Of a stretch of DNA of 33,285 nucleotides, positions 31,580 through 33,285 are shown piece by piece. Under the pieces are notes generated by a model. That model was given only the letters and a program-made list of their open reading frames with translations. It made no database searches and was not told the origin of the DNA. Numbering within the stretch: position 1 is the first letter of the stretch; each line of letters starts with the position of its first letter. A program made the translations under genes and the position numbers. The DNA is from Vallitalea longa (GTDB taxonomy: Bacteria; Bacillota; Clostridia; Lachnospirales; Vallitaleaceae): NCBI RefSeq assembly GCF_027923465.1, contig NZ_BRLB01000031.1:1-33285 (forward strand), read 5' to 3'.

Positions 31580-32538
31580 TTTTCAATTCCTCCTAAATAA
31601 ATATACGTAACCGAATCCCTACCATGTCCTAACATTTTTGCGACTTCCATTCTAGCCTTACTCTTTGTAACACCATCATTACGTCTTTTCAAATATTCAT
31701 CTCTTGCATAACTGTGTCTAAGCCCATGTATTGTTAAAGCTCCTCTATCATCTTTTGTCAAATTATGTCCTGTACATTTCCTATCTTTATCCTGAATTTC
31801 ATTTCTATTGTTATACACAAAATTTTGGATCTGTTTTTTAAATTTATGTATTTGTCTATTTTTGACATATTTAACAGGTGTAAATACATATTCTCCTGGT
31901 TTCTTATTACTTAAACATTTAACAAATATTCTTCTAGACCCTTCATTTATCATAACATTTCTTGGTACGCCTCCTTTCGTATTGGTTAAACTAATGTGTC
32001 CATCTCTTAAAGAGTTATAAACATCTTGATACTTTAAACTTACAATTTCATCTAATCTCATTCCAGTATATCTAATACCTTCAAATACATTTGCAATTTC
32101 TTCCCTATTTCTCTCTATAGCAAGATTTTTAAATGAATTATATTCATTTTCAGTCCAAGCTCTATCAGCTCTTCCATCATGAGTAAAAGATAATCCTACT
32201 TCCTTACTAAATTTAGTTGAATCCATCAATTCATATCTTGTATTATCAATACTATTATGAATGAACCTTATTCCTGAAAGTTCATTCTTAATGTATTTAT
32301 CTGAATTTCCTTTCCCTTTCATATATTGAACATACTTTCTTAAGTGGTTATCCTTAATATTAGCCAGTTTTCTTAACTTAAATTCTAAGGCTAAGTAGTT
32401 AATAAATCTTTCACAAGAATGAATATATGTATATCTTGTTTGATATTTATTCTCATTCATTTTTTTTGCTATTTTTTCAAGTTGTCTTCCTAGATTGTCT
32501 GTTGTTCCATGTCCTGTCATTTTCCATTTATACTTCAA
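31576..32538 (-). CDS. Tyrosine recombinase (integrase or candidate relaxase)
   Basis: 320 residues. An N-terminal SAM-like core-binding domain (about 15-115) precedes a complete catalytic set: R161 (GMRLDEI), K188 (TKGG), H271 and R274 (HGLRHSYA), H305 (LGHG) and Y314 (TYIYLG). TTG start at 32536-32538 with GAGGTGG 6 bases upstream. It could resolve plasmid multimers, integrate DNA, or, like TcpM of the C. perfringens pCW3 family, serve as an unusual relaxase. No HUH-type relaxase is present in the window, and it heads the unit that contains virD4. Confidence 0.9.
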   Translation of the reverse strand: MKYKWKMTGHGTTDNLGRQLEKIAKKMNENKYQTRYTYIHSCERFINYLALEFKLRKLANIKDNHLRKYVQYMKGKGNSDKYIKNELSGIRFIHNSIDNTRYELMDSTKFSKEVGLSFTHDGRADRAWTENEYNSFKNLAIERNREEIANVFEGIRYTGMRLDEIVSLKYQDVYNSLRDGHISLTNTKGGVPRNVMINEGSRRIFVKCLSNKKPGEYVFTPVKYVKNRQIHKFKKQIQNFVYNNRNEIQDKDRKCTGHNLTKDDRGALTIHGLRHSYARDEYLKRRNDGVTKSKARMEVAKMLGHGRDSVTYIYLGGIEK

Positions 32539-32686
32539 TTTACACCACCTCTAATATTTTTTTTCATTCAAGTATTTTTAAATATACTTAATAAACCTAA
32601 TCAATATTAAGCATACGTCTTATGAATATCTTATTTCTTATATATTTGAAGAGTACCTAATTATATGGGCTCGTGCCATTTTTTCC
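32539..32686. other. Recombinase leader region
   Basis: Non-coding. It holds a hairpin AAGTAT/ATACTT (32570-32589) in the leader of the recombinase gene and GGC-TCGT-GCC (about 32668-32677). I see no confident promoter. A TTGATT with AT-rich DNA downstream on the minus strand near 32604 is the best but weak candidate. Confidence 0.4.
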
Positions 32687-32761
32687 GCACTGTCTCTGTC
32701 TTACGCTTTACCTAAAAAAAAGTTTTACTTTTTTTTTATTATGCTTAGACAGAGACAGTGC
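32687..32761. repeat. Long imperfect cruciform with nested A/T hairpin
   Basis: GCACTGTCTCTGTCT (32687-32701) and AGACAGAGACAGTGC (32747-32761) are perfect 15-bp arms. Within the loop, AAAAAAAAGT (32714-32723) and ACTTTTTTTT (32727-32736) pair around TTT. The outer stem is the most GC-rich part of this region. Candidate nick-site or recombinase site. Confidence 0.8.
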
Positions 32762-32763
32762 TG

Positions 32764-32984
32764 GGCTAATAGTATGAGTAAATTAGAGTACTTATTAGCT
32801 TCTTAATAGTTCAACACCTAACGCCACATGTCTGTTTTACAGATGCTATATATTAATATAGCGGTGGCTAAACACCCCTTAATTCGGCTACTTATTTCGT
32901 AGTTCATTAAATAAATATTTAAATAATGAAAGTGTTTTTTTCACTTGATAACGCTCAAATGGAAAACGATACACTTAGTTTGAG
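32764..32984. repeat. Cluster of small hairpins
   Basis: In order: GCTAATA/TATTAGC (32765-32799); a three-way junction closed by GCCAC/GTGGC (32823-32868) holding TCTGT-TTT-ACAGA and GCTATAT-ATTA-ATATAGC; CTAC/GTAG (32887-32902); TTCATTA/TAATGAA (32903-32930); AAGTG/CACTT (32930-32946); CTCAAA/TTTGAG (32954-32984). There is no open frame with a ribosome site. Confidence 0.7.
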
Positions 32985-33285
32985 GGTATAGTCTAATCTT
33001 TAGACACCCATACCTAATTTTTAGGTATTACCATTTTTTAAATGGACTACGTCATTTTGACGTTTGTTTCATTGATCCGCTCAATTGTTAAGCGTTTTTT
33101 AATTGGATAGTGGGTATAGTCTAATCTTTAGACACCCATACCTAATTTTTAGGTATTGCCATTTTTTAAATGGACTACGTCATTTTGACGTTTGTTTCAT
33201 TGATCCGCTCAATTGTTAAGCGTTTTTTAATTGGATAGTGGGTATAGTCTAATCTTTAGACACCCATACCTAATTTTTAGGTATT
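32984..33285. repeat. 128-bp direct tandem repeat made of hairpins (open at window edge)
   Basis: Units start at 32984, 33112 and 33240 with a period of exactly 128 and almost no changes (for example GGTATTACC against GGTATTGCC). Each unit has five hairpins with 3-base loops: GTCTAA-TCT-TTAGAC, ATACCTAA-TTT-TTAGGTAT, CCATTT-TTT-AAATGG, ACGTCA-TTT-TGACGT, and CGCT/AGCG with an inner AA-TTG-TT. The third unit is cut by the edge, so the copy number is at least 2.4. Confidence 0.9.

Noticed and set aside
31576-32538. Proof that the element is an integrated ICE
   Set aside because: A tyrosine recombinase alone is not enough: no attachment-site repeat, tRNA end or chromosomal flank is visible, while rep, origin and TubZR elements point to a plasmid.
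32984-33285. CRISPR array
   Set aside because: The repeats are 128 bp and contiguous, with no variable spacers; the short hairpins within each unit differ from one another.
32984-33285. Integron attC array
   Set aside because: The unit length recalls Vibrio repeats, but no gene cassettes lie between units, no attC core sites were seen, and the recombinase shows no IntI-type insertion that I could recognise.

Overview
The window is an AT-rich (roughly three quarters A+T) stretch of a large, probably conjugative plasmid or plasmid-like element from a low-GC Bacillota, most likely a clostridial anaerobe. The signs are codon use, strong GGAGG ribosome sites, an SLH surface protein, a PrgI-type Gram-positive T4SS and a TubZ partition system. 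No rRNA, tRNA, insertion sequence or CRISPR array was seen. Every protein gene I accept lies on the minus strand, so the genetic order runs from right to left.

Layout in transcription order. (1) 33285-32539: non-coding DNA full of hairpins, ending in a 128-bp tandem repeat cut by the window edge; candidate oriT or leading-region DNA. (2) 32538-28899: tyrosine recombinase, small winged-helix-like protein, VirD4 coupling ATPase. (3) 28885-26238: tubC-like inverted repeats, tubR, tubZ and a type IV prepilin peptidase. (4) 26158-21572: ssb, radC and many small unknown genes whose leaders share an oriented AAAGTTTA motif, plus a decayed duplicate. (5) 21501-19488: rep-like gene with an apparent antisense RNA, then an AT-rich origin-like region with iterons and two DnaA boxes. 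(6) 19487-3519: one long operon, preceded by an attenuator and a second antisense RNA locus. It encodes an S1 RNA-binding protein, T4SS parts (VirB2-like, PrgI, TraC-like, VirB4, VirB6/TrbL-like, M23 hydrolase) and then a Tad/type IV pilus set (two degenerate CpaE-like proteins, TadA, TadB, TadC, pilin, two pseudopilin-like proteins, CpaB). (7) 3391-1: a small HTH gene, a third plus-strand RNA locus, an HD-GYP protein, and two secreted proteins, one with SLH repeats.

How the parts may work together (inference): the T4SS exports DNA with VirD4 and VirB4, while the Tad module, with its prepilin peptidase placed beside tubZR, could build a surface fibre for mating contact. Gram-positive conjugation systems are usually described as lacking a pilus, so a Tad machine inside a T4SS operon is the most unusual protein-level feature. 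At the RNA level, three plus-strand transcripts with near-consensus promoters lie opposite the leaders of the rep gene, the T4SS/Tad operon and the HD-GYP gene. Two of them share a kissing-hairpin design, which suggests antisense control linking copy number and transfer. All functional statements rest on reading motifs by eye; no database search was run.
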